From positions 1 to 41,809 of IMG/VR virus record IMGVR_UViG_3300046777_002972: a stretch of 41,809 nt of DNA; one strand, given 5' to 3'. This DNA is from a virus. Position 1 is the stretch's first letter; every line of letters starts with the position of its first letter. Below are positions 8,701-18,477 of the stretch, piece by piece. Made by a program: the position numbers and the translations under genes. Below the pieces are notes generated by a model. The model was not told the DNA's origin. It searched no databases and was given only the letters and a program-made list of their open reading frames with translations.

Positions 8701-11700
8701 GGAAGTGAACCTTTTACATAAGGTTCGAAGTTTATCGGGTCGACAAGTTGTGGTGTTGTGTTATGTGAAAGGAAAGATGCAAAAATTCTCCTATTGTATT
8801 CGGAAGGATTACCATATTTGAATACAATATCATATTCCATGAAAGTAGTAAGTTGATTATTCACAACATCAAACTGTTCTCCAATTGTTTTCGTGAAAAA
8901 GGTTTCTTGTGGTATATTTGATGTATTAGGCTTGACCAACATCATATTTTTGAAAAGTAGCTGAAAGTTTCTGAAAACATCATTCGCCTCCGAGGCAAAA
9001 TTGTTGTAGGATGAAACACTTGTATCGGTAATATCTGAAATAGGTTTACTAAAGTTTAAAAACTCTTCTTCAAACCTATCTAAAATATTTTTTTCAAAAA
9101 CACCAAACACATCATCAATTTTCATATAATTCTCTAACTCAGAAAACCTGAATGGGACCATTTCCGATGCATTTGGTTGATATGTGTTTAAATATTCGTC
9201 GTATTTAGGTTGTTTTATCTTTGAAGTATCAAAATACCCGAAGTTGGACGTTGACCAAAATAGTCTGGCCGAACCATTGAATACCGCCTTGTTTCCTACG
9301 AAAGTATAACCATTCGCTATTCCCTCGGGAGTTACCAAAGCTTCATTCGCTTCATTTATGTTTGCACCGAAAGACGGTACAACATACAACCTTTGTATGT
9401 CACTAATTATCGGTGGTTGACATTCTTGTGTTTTTGCACTGAACTCGATATTTGCCGGAAGCAATACGCTCCAAGGATAAACATTGAAAGTCGTGTCGTT
9501 GAGTCCTGTTACGTTTTCTATGTTCCCTCCTGGCAAATTGGCAATCTGTAACCCTCTATTCACAAGACTTTGTAATTCTTCGTTTGTATAATCCTTGAAT
9601 AAGTCGTATCCATTATAAAAAACGTTGAAGTCGTTTAAAACTTTGGGATAAAACCCTGGTTGTATTTTATATGTTAAATTATTGTTTGCTTGGAGTTGAA
9701 TGTCTATTATCTGTGATTTATCCTTATTACCACTTGTGTTAGTAAAAGTATATTTTTTACCGACATTTTTGGTAATTGGGTCGTAAGCCGAGACATAATC
9801 AAAGTCTTTCCAAACTTCTGAAATAATATCTACACCTGTCTGTTTGTAGGTTTTGTACCTGTGCCAAATAGAACCAAACTTGAGAATCCACGCATATGGT
9901 AATTTGTGAATTGCACCAAATTTCTTCAGCACTGCAAACATATAATTCATATCATCTAAACCTAAGTTTGTAGAAATAACTACGTTGTTTACATTTCCAA
10001 CTTTAGCTACAGATTTTAACTTCTCTCTAAGTGAAATAAGCGGTAAAGAATTTAAAAAAAGATATGCGGCAACTTTATATGGTGTTTTATTTCCTCTTCT
10101 CCAATTATCAACCCCTTGTAAGATTGAATTAACAAAGAAGGGAGTGTTCAACATTGATGTTGTTGTCACAAAAGGTAATCCTCTACCCCAATAGAAAACC
10201 GCAGGTGAGTCGGTAAACGTTTTACCAACTGTCATCGGCAGTGTATTTGGGATTGCTAAATTATAAAAATTACTCAATTGAAAATTGTTTTGAACACTCG
10301 TCGTTGGGTTTTGCGGTTTTTGAAATGTAAAATTTGTTACGGGTCTATTTACATTGTAGTTTTCTAAATCAGTAAAATTTGAAATTACGTTCTGAGGTTC
10401 ATAAATTCTTAAACTTTCCGTTGTCTGATACCTTTTTGGGAAAATATTCGTATCGTTTCCAACTAAGTTGGTGGCACACCATGTGTTATCTGTAAATGGA
10501 TATGTATCCATGATTGATAATACGTTTGGTGTTGTATCAATAATATTTTCTAAAAGGACCGAATACTTGGCTAAATTATTTTCCAAAGTTGGTCCTATAT
10601 CGTTCAACTCTCTAATTTCAAAAGAGTTTCTCAAATATCCGTTGATATATGGTGTTACAAAAAAATCTCTACTGTATTGTTGATATAATCTACCCGTACC
10701 TTGGTTAGAAAAACTGTATAAGGTATTTTGGTAATTTTGAGCTGTTATTTGATAATTTTTGAGTTTGTACTTTAAGTAAGGAGAACTATTTCCCAAACTT
10801 GTGATAATGTTTTCGCTTTCATAGTCCCTTACTAATTCAACCAATTTAGTTGTCATTGGTCCTTGAACTCTCCCTAAACCCGTATAAAAAGATGTCAAAT
10901 ATTGTCTTTCCCAAATTTCATAGAAAAATTTAATCTCATCCTTATTTCTATACGCAATATTGTTCTGAGGAAATTCTAAAGAATTTATATTCAATAAGTT
11001 TGTTGTTGAAGAATTTTCTAATGGTGGAGGTGCAATCGGTGATTGAAACTTTTGAGTTAGTCCTTTCAAGTATTCTTCAACAAATTCCACTTCAGGCCAA
11101 ACGTCATATCTATTACCTTTGGTAACATCAACAACAGATGGGTCAGCAAGATATTTCAACTGAAACTTACCTTTCTTATCTTCATTTGTTTCAACAAAAA
11201 ATTGCGGCCAAGGGTATATTGGTATGTTAGAACTGTTCAAAGTTGAGTTTGTAGATGATGATTCTACATTTTGTTTTCCATCAGAACTTATTGCTGCAGA
11301 CTGATTGTTCAAAATTGCACTTCTTCTGACTGGGTCGTTTCTCAAACTCCAAGACTTTGTATGAACTTCGTCCATAAGTCTAATAAAACCTTCCGTGGAA
11401 GCCATAATAATTGCCGAAATATTTCTTACCGTTGGTCTGAATCCTAAACCTATCTTATCATCCTCTAATTTTTTTGCAAGTGTTGCAGTAATCTCAGATT
11501 CGTAATCAGTCAATTTTTTGTTTGCTTCAGCCTCCATCGACCTAATTTTATCTATAAAGGTTTGTAAGTTGAAAGTATCGTCTGGCAACAATTGGCTTTT
11601 TTCTGAATTTTCCTCTTTAACTAACTTAGGTAGAAATAAAGTGGTGATAAGGTCTACCGCTTCATTATACTCTTTGGAGGTTTCATTTTCAAAGAAAACC

Positions 11701-13136
11701 CCTCTTTCTTTGAGGGTTTCTAACCAATTTATTTCCGCCCTATTCAACTTTGGGTTTGTGAAGTCATCTTTACTAATTGTATTATTAATAACAGACTTGG
11801 AGCTCACTGTACCTAAAGTTCCATTTTCAGATAAAGCTTTATTGTACTCTTTGATGTATTTTTCTAAGTCACCAATAGCATCTGTTTTGGCTTGTTGTGA
11901 AAGACCTTGTTTATAAGTAAATCTTTTCTTACCATCCTTCATTACTATCGGATTCGGGTTTAGATATGTATTAAACCATGAATCATTTGATTGATATATT
12001 TTTTCGTAATATTTTGTTAAGTTAGCCTTGTAACTTCTACAATCCGTCAATGGTTGAACATCAGCTTGAGTATATTGAGACATGATGTTTTTCTCAAATG
12101 TGTCTATTTTCTGAATTAACTGATAAAATGTAATTTCGGGAAAGTCAGGCTCTATTAATGCTTTTGCCTTGTATTCACTGTATACTTGTGATATCTTTTC
12201 ATACCCCCTTTCACTTACCACAGAAGTGACAATATTTTGTTGGTTATTCGTTGGTGCGGAAGCACCCTTTCCGTTTACTGAATCTTGTTTGACTTGACCG
12301 ACGGTTGGGTTTGAGTTCACTGTTAAATCATATCTTTTGGAGTACATGTGTGGTGTTGCCAACAAATGACCCACCAAAATTTCGTTCAGAATATTAAATT
12401 TATATCCTTTGAACTCTAAACTCACTTGGTAATTACCACTGAACGAGTTGAACCTTGCGTTAAACTTTTCTAAATTAAGTTGATACCTGATTGCCTGTCC
12501 ATAGTAACCTTTAAGTGTTAAGTAGAAAGGTGGATAAGGTAAATTGAAAAATGCCGCATAAGGTGAATTATCACCCAATTGAAATAATGCTCGTCCTTGT
12601 ACGTCTTCAAGTTCTACAGTAACACTTGGTATGAAACTAAGTCCAACCCTAACATTGATACTTGTTATACCCAAAAGTCCGTTATCTGCCGCACCGTCAA
12701 CTCCATTAGTAACAACACCAGCCTTATAGGATGCTGTTTTTTCTCTTGGATTACCTTGTATTGTTTCTGTTGGTTGATTCACCCCCATACCATTCAAACC
12801 TGTTTTTGGCGACTTACCTGTCGTATTCAAACCTGTCAGTTCGTCGTAGTATGAAGTAGAAAAATAATCTTTTTCGTTGGGTGCCAGAAAATTTATCTTG
12901 GCAATCGAAACTGTGGTTGCTGCATTTTGAGGACTTCCACCTACAGCCAATTTTGTTCTTGGTAATACTTCCGCTTCCAAATTACAAAACATTACAAGAT
13001 TCTCATGGTCAACAAGTCTTTCCTGTATGTTACCATTCGCATCAATAGTTTTGTTGGGGTCAACTACAATGATGTTGTTGTAATCGAACTCAACCAAAAT
13101 ACCACCCGCGTTATCTGGAAGTAAGTTACCTACCAT
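5721..13136 (-). CDS. Giant baseplate hub-like protein, 2471 aa, with hub-type, possible lysozyme-like and IPT/TIG regions
   Basis: The longest gene in the window, and almost certainly a tail/baseplate component. Residues about 180-260 (SVTVELEDVQGRALF, then LTLKGYYGQ and a strand-rich stretch) look like a virion beta-domain. Residues about 1850-1910 contain VISLGNAMIQPTMYF and FNGPYMIQEVVHTITPGSF, the pattern that closes gp27/late-control-D-type hub proteins. After a Pro/Ser/Lys linker, residues about 1997-2095 carry TTYQENKFMGYGNNYSA and later PWAVFSSTDKFVEFLYERL, which resembles lysozyme/glucosaminidase-like folds; the glutamate near 2030 could be catalytic. Residues about 2196-2282 (PTIISFSPSGQT ... 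FVFVD) are an IPT/TIG Ig-like domain. The end is Cys-rich (PCCECYS, two more Cys). The ATG overlaps the LysM-like gene by 11 nt. Structural role is well supported; domain names are by motif reading. Confidence 0.85.
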   Translation of the reverse strand: MVGNLLPDNAGGILVEFDYNNIIVVDPNKTIDANGNIQERLVDHENLVMFCNLEAEVLPRTKLAVGGSPQNAATTVSIAKINFLAPNEKDYFSTSYYDELTGLNTTGKSPKTGLNGMGVNQPTETIQGNPREKTASYKAGVVTNGVDGAADNGLLGITSINVRVGLSFIPSVTVELEDVQGRALFQLGDNSPYAAFFNLPYPPFYLTLKGYYGQAIRYQLNLEKFNARFNSFSGNYQVSLEFKGYKFNILNEILVGHLLATPHMYSKRYDLTVNSNPTVGQVKQDSVNGKGASAPTNNQQNIVTSVVSERGYEKISQVYSEYKAKALIEPDFPEITFYQLIQKIDTFEKNIMSQYTQADVQPLTDCRSYKANLTKYYEKIYQSNDSWFNTYLNPNPIVMKDGKKRFTYKQGLSQQAKTDAIGDLEKYIKEYNKALSENGTLGTVSSKSVINNTISKDDFTNPKLNRAEINWLETLKERGVFFENETSKEYNEAVDLITTLFLPKLVKEENSEKSQLLPDDTFNLQTFIDKIRSMEAEANKKLTDYESEITATLAKKLEDDKIGLGFRPTVRNISAIIMASTEGFIRLMDEVHTKSWSLRNDPVRRSAILNNQSAAISSDGKQNVESSSTNSTLNSSNIPIYPWPQFFVETNEDKKGKFQLKYLADPSVVDVTKGNRYDVWPEVEFVEEYLKGLTQKFQSPIAPPPLENSSTTNLLNINSLEFPQNNIAYRNKDEIKFFYEIWERQYLTSFYTGLGRVQGPMTTKLVELVRDYESENIITSLGNSSPYLKYKLKNYQITAQNYQNTLYSFSNQGTGRLYQQYSRDFFVTPYINGYLRNSFEIRELNDIGPTLENNLAKYSVLLENIIDTTPNVLSIMDTYPFTDNTWCATNLVGNDTNIFPKRYQTTESLRIYEPQNVISNFTDLENYNVNRPVTNFTFQKPQNPTTSVQNNFQLSNFYNLAIPNTLPMTVGKTFTDSPAVFYWGRGLPFVTTTSMLNTPFFVNSILQGVDNWRRGNKTPYKVAAYLFLNSLPLISLREKLKSVAKVGNVNNVVISTNLGLDDMNYMFAVLKKFGAIHKLPYAWILKFGSIWHRYKTYKQTGVDIISEVWKDFDYVSAYDPITKNVGKKYTFTNTSGNKDKSQIIDIQLQANNNLTYKIQPGFYPKVLNDFNVFYNGYDLFKDYTNEELQSLVNRGLQIANLPGGNIENVTGLNDTTFNVYPWSVLLPANIEFSAKTQECQPPIISDIQRLYVVPSFGANINEANEALVTPEGIANGYTFVGNKAVFNGSARLFWSTSNFGYFDTSKIKQPKYDEYLNTYQPNASEMVPFRFSELENYMKIDDVFGVFEKNILDRFEEEFLNFSKPISDITDTSVSSYNNFASEANDVFRNFQLLFKNMMLVKPNTSNIPQETFFTKTIGEQFDVVNNQLTTFMEYDIVFKYGNPSEYNRRIFASFLSHNTTPQLVDPINFEPYVKGSLPTTGGITLELSKQQYPKEWLELELQVGFSTIEALRYKDQGSYITDFFIDNNIKFSVPNIQILAPLIKMYATQKLQLITVGGFKVRLQQYIDQCQSLQDLFLNKILDELRLKLDGQSQVQETTKQSVVDGQQSKVTIYETFKALNDKWIAGGDYESKTIFEDILFLDRASRNIGDDLLIDVFRLKSMLSTSSMNEVMSVYTLLAGILIDNNFSIMNLPAYVNFYNVQDVDGISNRKPEGTLNFANNLWGTFLSVDYRDSGPKMVCFFTGKPSNYLELPDNNYYRFKTDAFDLRRASDNPLVENQQGKTDWGLSNRCVGFNVDIGVRNQNIFYSFQVGQDSGKATAESIAQVYNMATLASGLGNATQNVGLYNLYNQRSYPCTVISLGNAMIQPTMYFNLRHVPMFNGPYMIQEVVHTITPGSFQTQFNGIRQAVFDYPQIDKYLQSINQNLLTKVEALIKNSSEKPSVPPTTDQGKADKKASDAKQSPSPENSCVNNVNLEYQNNQFVSTKFVKTSVTPEQMVTSINDVLIKKNVTDMNMKAIIYSICYVTTYQENKFMGYGNNYSAAINLTINFSPTYKDYFEKTYMCVKNKTTDYPWAVFSSTDKFVEFLYERLRQRRNLIEKEGLWLFYNCYYPNTESSISESSFYSGRTTNSTIKQINEKLTAGLNSFNQLATNTTLGIQQIDAVKLLKGTVGTNDPERQSNPTNNQGTSTSGKPKCLPPTIISFSPSGQTTSGAIQPISLSGTNLLGNTQVFLNGAKATVQLISATGITFTPITKASSKIKIITSGGTVESTEPFVFVDNSSAVTQQPPPPNTVESDKTLFTNAFALGQSKFTIGYRDGSKLGGRFALLNGTLSQNYEVKLFLKTSQTRVEISTFVVSGGTLDKPVSYGDYISKNSGWKETLSTASESNNLKSVNFELTVPAFGITINQYRSIIPFDCPDEDYVVYDIIDVGEFEIILKNPCCECYSTGTGGNQIIINGVTCNPTGAGC

Positions 13137-13449
13137 AATAATAAAAATAATTTTCTAATGCACCTTTATAGTCTTGTAATGATGGTAGAAGAGGAAAAGG
13201 AATAGTCAATATTGCACCGTCAGGTATATAGTTCTCCAAACCTCCAAATTGTGGATTTGCTTGCAAAATAAGCCAACCAAAGTAAGGACTACCATAAAAA
13301 TCTTGAGAAACCTTATCAAGTCTACTTCTACCGACCTTATAAATAAAAGTCTTGTCTGATGGTTTATTTGGTAGATAAACAAATGGCACAACGGTTTGTT
13401 GTCCGTTGATTAGAAAATCCGTATATCTATTATAATATGCAAATGGCAT
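13126..13449 (-). CDS. LysM-like baseplate wedge protein (gp53 / tail protein X type), 107 aa
   Basis: A small baseplate protein with the fold used in T4 gp53 and P2 gpX. After an N-terminal strand region, residues 36-88 read like a LysM domain: YKVGRSRLDKVSQDFYGSP, then a Trp/Leu-rich helix (GWLILQANPQ) and the closing IPDGAILTIPFP. The tail (LQDYKGALENYFYYYGR) is Tyr-rich. It sits between two giant baseplate genes: its ATG shares one base with the TAA of the 1662-aa gene (TAATG), and its end overlaps the 2471-aa ATG. Translation of all three is probably coupled in fixed ratio. In contractile tails LysM-like modules join hub or wedge pieces rather than bind the cell wall, and that is the likely role here. 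T4 gp53 is 196 aa, so this is a short form. Confidence 0.8.
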   Translation of the reverse strand: MPFAYYNRYTDFLINGQQTVVPFVYLPNKPSDKTFIYKVGRSRLDKVSQDFYGSPYFGWLILQANPQFGGLENYIPDGAILTIPFPLLPSLQDYKGALENYFYYYGR

Positions 13450-16400
13450 TAGTTAAATTTTGTTTTTGTTATCACGATTTGTCCTTGGCTATCGTTAAAG
13501 GTTTGATTATTAGTATTTGTTGCCGGTAGTATAAGTGAATTAATAAGTGTTTTTCTATTACTCATTAAAATATCTTCTGTTGTATTTCCTGGTTCGTTAG
13601 TGAAAGTCATATCTCTGACTTGTTTTTTATCAACTTCAACAAAGTTTATGAAGTTTTGAAGTTGACTTGTTTCCATATAATTTAAAAATTCTAATGCCGC
13701 CTTGTTTTGTTTTTCAAAGGCAGGTTTTGCCTTTCCTAACCAATAAGCATCGAATTCTTTTTGCAAATCTTTATCAACGTCTTCCAAAAGTTTTGCATTA
13801 CTCAAAATATTACCAATCATTTCATTTTTGAATGTCTCATATTTTTTACTGTCAGTGACATCTGTACTCAGTATTGTATATTCTCTCCTAAAACTTTGAC
13901 TATTAAATTCGGAACCTGTTCCAATTGCCCTGAATGTATCATTTTCTGAAGCTGAATTCTCTCCAGTTTCAGGGAGAATCACCAAATTGTCATATGATTT
14001 ACCTTCGAAGGTAAAAGTATATTTATTATTTAGTTTTGCAAGATATTGATTCAGACTTGTTTTAATTTTTACACCATCCGTTGTGAGACCATTTAGTGTT
14101 GTACTTCCTGATGTATAATAAACAACTGGGTCTTTACCATTTGGTTGATACCCGTCTGAACCGGTTTGAGTTGGTGTTCCATAGGTAATAATATTATATC
14201 TCGCAATAAGGTTATTGTAACTTGTTTGTTGGTTTGTTAATCCCTGTATTACTGTGAATACTGAATTTGTGAACGTACTTTTTTTCTTATTTAAAGTGTC
14301 CTTATAATTATTTTTCAAAGTTCGTAATACTTTTTTCGAAAAGTTTTTTACTCCCATATATTTCAAAAAATCATCTTGGTCTGATTCAATATCTGCCAAA
14401 TATTTTTGGAAAATAGTATCTACTCTTTTCTGAATTACGGAAGGTTTTCCGTATAGGAAAGTATCAACACCAGAGCCTATGATTATTTCTCCTTTAGTGT
14501 AATTTCTACCTAAAGTCGCTTGTTGTCTGATTGACTCGTTGTATTGTGCTAAAATTTCTTTGTTCTTATTCATTATATCTCTGAAATAATTCTGAGTCCC
14601 TTCAACAAAATCAGACATGAATTTTGTATATGAGGTAACTCCGCTTACACCGTTCGGAGTAGAAACACTTTGAACAATATTACCAATCGTGGTTGAATTA
14701 CTTTGACCAGGATTATTTTGAACTTGGTTCTGTGTTGGTGGTGCTTGTTGTCCGTAAAGTGACGCAAACTCAGCATCAAGACTTGCTAAACTTTCTGTAT
14801 CAGTTGCTTCCGCCCTATCATCATAAACTTCGGTGTTAGCATAGTAATTGAATGTAAGTGCGTTCTGTATTTTATCTACCGCATCCTTAATTCCACTTCC
14901 TCCGACGAACTTAAAACTCAGTGTGACATTAGCAATCATTGGTTGAACTCCAATACCTTCAGGATTCAAGTCTAAATTTTCATACTGTAATTGTAATGAC
15001 TCAGGTATAATTTTAGTATTATAAAAATCTCCTACTCTTAAAACAAGTACAGGTGGTGTACCAAAAGCAGTATTCACCGCATTACTATAATCTAAAACTT
15101 GTTTACCATTTACTGATTTTATTGTTGGTATTGTGTCTCCCGGTCTCATGCATTGATTCAAGAATGTTAGTCTCGAATTTAATCCTTCGGGTGTTGTTGA
15201 GTGAAAACTCGGATGGAAGAACTTCAATTTGTCTTTCAAATTATCATAGACCATAGGAGTATCTTCTTTGATACTTTCAAAATAATCACATTCTGTAAGT
15301 AAAAGTCTTAAAACTCTTTTTGACAAATTATTCGCAAGCCTTGTTCTTTGGACCTCCACAGTTTCTGTTGTAGTTTGTTGTGTTATTTGTTGTACCGACT
15401 GTGTAGTTGTGGTAACCTGTGGTTGTGTATTTTCAGGTTGTGTGTCTGTTATTCCCTGTTGTATGGGTGTTATTTTCACATTAGAAATCAAAACTCTTCT
15501 ACAAGCCATAGCGTTGACTGTGTATATTTTTTTTGTTGCCGCCTGACTATCTTTTGTATCTTTTGTACAATCGTAAGTTTCGGAATTTCTAGATATCATT
15601 TTGGCGGTCACTTTCCCTTGTTCCCCTAATGCAACCGAGTCGTTGAAAGTTATACCACCTTTAATTAATTCCCCTAAAGGTTTCTTACCAGTAACAAATG
15701 GATAACCTAAAATGAATTTTTTAACCGACTCATTTCTTCTTTCGGAAAGACTTTTATTGTATTCCTTACTTGCCGGTGCTGAAGCTGTTCCTGATAAGGT
15801 AAAATTGATAGATTCAATTTGTGCAGCGTTTTCATAAATTTTATCTAATTGCTTTGAAATTTCACTATAATTATTTTTTATTACTTCAGTGAAAAAAGTT
15901 TGAACTGTGTTTGAGTTTGAGACATATGGTGTAGTCTGATTTGGAGCTTCTTTTATATATGTTGGCTCCTGTTTTTCATAGATATTATAATATTCCGTAT
16001 AAGCACTAACAGTCCCTTTTGGAATATCATTATCAAAATAAAATCCTCTACTTTTCAAAGCTTCTTGTATCGGTTCAACTGAAAGGGATGGGTTTGCTTT
16101 TTTTGGGTTATTTTGATTCGTACTTGTATTAACTCCCGTTTGAACATCTCTCTTAATCCAATCTACCTGTTCTTTTGTAAGTTGTTTCGAATCTAATTCA
16201 GTTTGTATGACATATAAATCGTTCGGATTTGCCAAAGGATATCTTTTAGCTAGTTCATACAAATCGTATTTCACACAACCAGCAAAGAAAGATTCTAATA
16301 AACTATTAATTTTATCTCTATTTGTTTCATTATTTAATACTTTGTTGACAACCAAATTCAAAACTGATGGATGGTCAACAACTATTTTCCATGAAAGACT

Positions 16401-18437
16401 ACCACCCCTACTTGTGTTACTATAAGTGTATATTGGTTCAGGTCTTCCGATAAAACTCGAATCTTTCCATGAAGCATTTGTGCTTTCAGTGAAAGTTAGT
16501 CCATATGGTGGAAACCACATGATTCTACCTCCGTTAGGTCCTCTTTCACACACTGGTAAGTCAGAATAGGTAAATCCGGGTTTGGAAGAACTTCTCCATG
16601 CTAAATTTTCCAAAGAGAACATGTATTTCTTTACATGACCATCTGTGTCAGGATTTCCAACTAAATTTGTCGAATCAGCAGTACCATCTTTTCTGTTCGG
16701 GTAAATGTTTAAATTGTATGTACTATCTAAAACAGAATATGAAATCTTTCTGTTCTGTGTAGTTATACCTTCTGTTTTTTGTAGGTTACTAAAATTTAGA
16801 TATGGTATATCTTTAGCAAACACTCTACAATACTCTACTCCTCTCTCCTGTCCAATTGCACCAGTATATTTAATAACCCTCGAACCTTTAGTCAGTTCTT
16901 TATATCCATCATTAAACACTTTACTTACTTGGTCTATAGCATTTCCAACATGTTGCAGTCTTCTTCCTCCTGCAGGCTGACTATCAATCAGCTTCTGTGT
17001 GTCATCTAAGATTGAACCTTCCCTAAATTGAAGGTTATTCGATTCTGTATTTACATATGATGATGGTCTGAAGTTTTCGTCTATGTCTAAAATCTCCCCT
17101 CCAATACCGACTTTCTTACCAGCATTTGCCCTATACTTAGGTGATACCCAAGTGAATCCTCCTTCAATACCACCACCATCACTATAGGTTGGTCCATTTG
17201 CACCTAACTTGACTTCTCTTGAAGGTCCTTCGTATAGTTGGGCAAGTTCTTGAGGCCCATATACAGGTGATTGTACTTCTCTTGCAAAGTTATCAACGGG
17301 TAAATCACCTCCTGGTGAGAAAACTCTTGATGGTTCGGATGTTATAGAACCTATATAGTAGTTACTATTATTTGTATTTGTTCCGACTATGGCTCCACCA
17401 AGTCTATCGAAAATAGACCTATTGTAGCCAGGTTTGAATCTGTTATAATCTAAGTTACCAAATAATCTTGATTTCTGTCCACCACCTGTATTTTCTAAAA
17501 ATATTTGAGAACCTGTTTTAGTTCCTCCTAACAATCTATTGAAAAACTTTCCTGTTGTACTTCTTCTGAAAGCGTTCCCTAACTGCTGTATCGTCGTTGG
17601 TTGTCCAATTTGTATTGAAGGGTCAAAATAAGAACCAGGTATCGGTGAAACAGGTATTATTGAGCCAGCCAGTCTTAATGCAAAATCTGTCGCAGCCAAA
17701 ATTGGACCGGCCGGAACTGTGATTTGATAATTAGGTTCAATTACAGGGACTCTCCCTGTTAATAAATTTAGAACGTCAGTTCCACTCCTAACATTAAAAA
17801 TGTTAACTCTCCCTCTCGTTCTTTGTATTATTTCCCTACCAATTCTTGTTTCGAACTCTTTCCTTAGAATTGTTGCCCCAAGTCTAGCAATGTATGAGTC
17901 AGAACTTAGTAGTCCATTACTACCCAAAGGGTCAGGTGATAAAAGTATTGATACTGGATTGTATGAGGATGGATTAAAAGTTGATGGATATGGTTGTCCA
18001 TTAGTCGTTCGGTTGTTGTTCAGTTGAACCGTTTCGAGTGTTGCAATATATTCTCCCGCATCTGTAACGTCGTTTGGGAATGAATAAGCGTTGACACTTT
18101 TCCATCTTTTAGCTTCTATTGGTGCTTGGTCTAAGATATTAGCATCTTGATAACCATATTCTCCCTCGTTTGATTTTGTACCGTTAAGAGAACCCGGGTC
18201 GGGAACTTGTTTGTACCCTCCCTCTGCTCCGTATTGATTGTTTTTATAAAGTTGTTGAGCGAACCTCGGTTCGTCTATGAGAACATCAGGTGAGTCTATT
18301 ACCGCAGAATCTGATAGAGTTGTGTCGTAATCTATTGGTGGCGTAATTCTACTCGGTGACTTTGGATAAGGCACGAGGTTCTTTACGATAATCTTTTTTC
18401 TGAATGATTCAGAGTTTACGAGTAATGGACTTGCCAT
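13449..18437 (-). CDS. Large baseplate / tail-tube cap-like protein with OmpA-like domain, 1662 aa
   Basis: Structural protein placed between tape measure and hub genes, where T4 has the tube-cap genes 48 and 54. The first ~500 residues are Gly/Ser/Asn/Pro-rich and extended. Residues about 874-912 (INFTLSGTASAPASKEYN, then LSERRNESVKKFI) match the core of the OmpA/MotB C-terminal family, except that the usual GHTD aspartate is replaced (GTAS); the SERR arginine is kept. Residues about 1096-1182 (RPGDTIP, PPVLVLRVGDFYNTKIIP, then YENLDLNPEG and ANVTLSFKFVGG) resemble the tube-initiator / gp54-type baseplate fold, in which a beta-domain binds the first tube ring. A Gln/Thr-rich linker precedes it. 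A TATTTATT motif is 13 nt upstream. No signal peptide. The structural role is well supported; assignment to a single T4 protein is not possible. Confidence 0.82.
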   Translation of the reverse strand: MASPLLVNSESFRKKIIVKNLVPYPKSPSRITPPIDYDTTLSDSAVIDSPDVLIDEPRFAQQLYKNNQYGAEGGYKQVPDPGSLNGTKSNEGEYGYQDANILDQAPIEAKRWKSVNAYSFPNDVTDAGEYIATLETVQLNNNRTTNGQPYPSTFNPSSYNPVSILLSPDPLGSNGLLSSDSYIARLGATILRKEFETRIGREIIQRTRGRVNIFNVRSGTDVLNLLTGRVPVIEPNYQITVPAGPILAATDFALRLAGSIIPVSPIPGSYFDPSIQIGQPTTIQQLGNAFRRSTTGKFFNRLLGGTKTGSQIFLENTGGGQKSRLFGNLDYNRFKPGYNRSIFDRLGGAIVGTNTNNSNYYIGSITSEPSRVFSPGGDLPVDNFAREVQSPVYGPQELAQLYEGPSREVKLGANGPTYSDGGGIEGGFTWVSPKYRANAGKKVGIGGEILDIDENFRPSSYVNTESNNLQFREGSILDDTQKLIDSQPAGGRRLQHVGNAIDQVSKVFNDGYKELTKGSRVIKYTGAIGQERGVEYCRVFAKDIPYLNFSNLQKTEGITTQNRKISYSVLDSTYNLNIYPNRKDGTADSTNLVGNPDTDGHVKKYMFSLENLAWRSSSKPGFTYSDLPVCERGPNGGRIMWFPPYGLTFTESTNASWKDSSFIGRPEPIYTYSNTSRGGSLSWKIVVDHPSVLNLVVNKVLNNETNRDKINSLLESFFAGCVKYDLYELAKRYPLANPNDLYVIQTELDSKQLTKEQVDWIKRDVQTGVNTSTNQNNPKKANPSLSVEPIQEALKSRGFYFDNDIPKGTVSAYTEYYNIYEKQEPTYIKEAPNQTTPYVSNSNTVQTFFTEVIKNNYSEISKQLDKIYENAAQIESINFTLSGTASAPASKEYNKSLSERRNESVKKFILGYPFVTGKKPLGELIKGGITFNDSVALGEQGKVTAKMISRNSETYDCTKDTKDSQAATKKIYTVNAMACRRVLISNVKITPIQQGITDTQPENTQPQVTTTTQSVQQITQQTTTETVEVQRTRLANNLSKRVLRLLLTECDYFESIKEDTPMVYDNLKDKLKFFHPSFHSTTPEGLNSRLTFLNQCMRPGDTIPTIKSVNGKQVLDYSNAVNTAFGTPPVLVLRVGDFYNTKIIPESLQLQYENLDLNPEGIGVQPMIANVTLSFKFVGGSGIKDAVDKIQNALTFNYYANTEVYDDRAEATDTESLASLDAEFASLYGQQAPPTQNQVQNNPGQSNSTTIGNIVQSVSTPNGVSGVTSYTKFMSDFVEGTQNYFRDIMNKNKEILAQYNESIRQQATLGRNYTKGEIIIGSGVDTFLYGKPSVIQKRVDTIFQKYLADIESDQDDFLKYMGVKNFSKKVLRTLKNNYKDTLNKKKSTFTNSVFTVIQGLTNQQTSYNNLIARYNIITYGTPTQTGSDGYQPNGKDPVVYYTSGSTTLNGLTTDGVKIKTSLNQYLAKLNNKYTFTFEGKSYDNLVILPETGENSASENDTFRAIGTGSEFNSQSFRREYTILSTDVTDSKKYETFKNEMIGNILSNAKLLEDVDKDLQKEFDAYWLGKAKPAFEKQNKAALEFLNYMETSQLQNFINFVEVDKKQVRDMTFTNEPGNTTEDILMSNRKTLINSLILPATNTNNQTFNDSQGQIVITKTKFN

Positions 18438-18450
18438 TTATTTCTTTTAT

Positions 18451-18458
18451 AATAAATA
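18451..18458 (-). promoter_or_regulatory. TATTTATT motif in the leader of the 1662-aa baseplate gene
   Basis: On the minus strand TATTTATT lies 13 nt before the ATG at 18437, in the 40-nt gap after the tape measure gene. Same spacing as the copy before the 74-aa gene. Function is inferred. Confidence 0.35.
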
Positions 18459-18477
18459 GATTCTTTGAAACTTTTTA

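Noticed and set aside
11518-11916. 132-aa plus-strand open frame
   Set aside because: It lies entirely inside the 2471-aa baseplate gene on the opposite strand and has no leader or recognisable motif.
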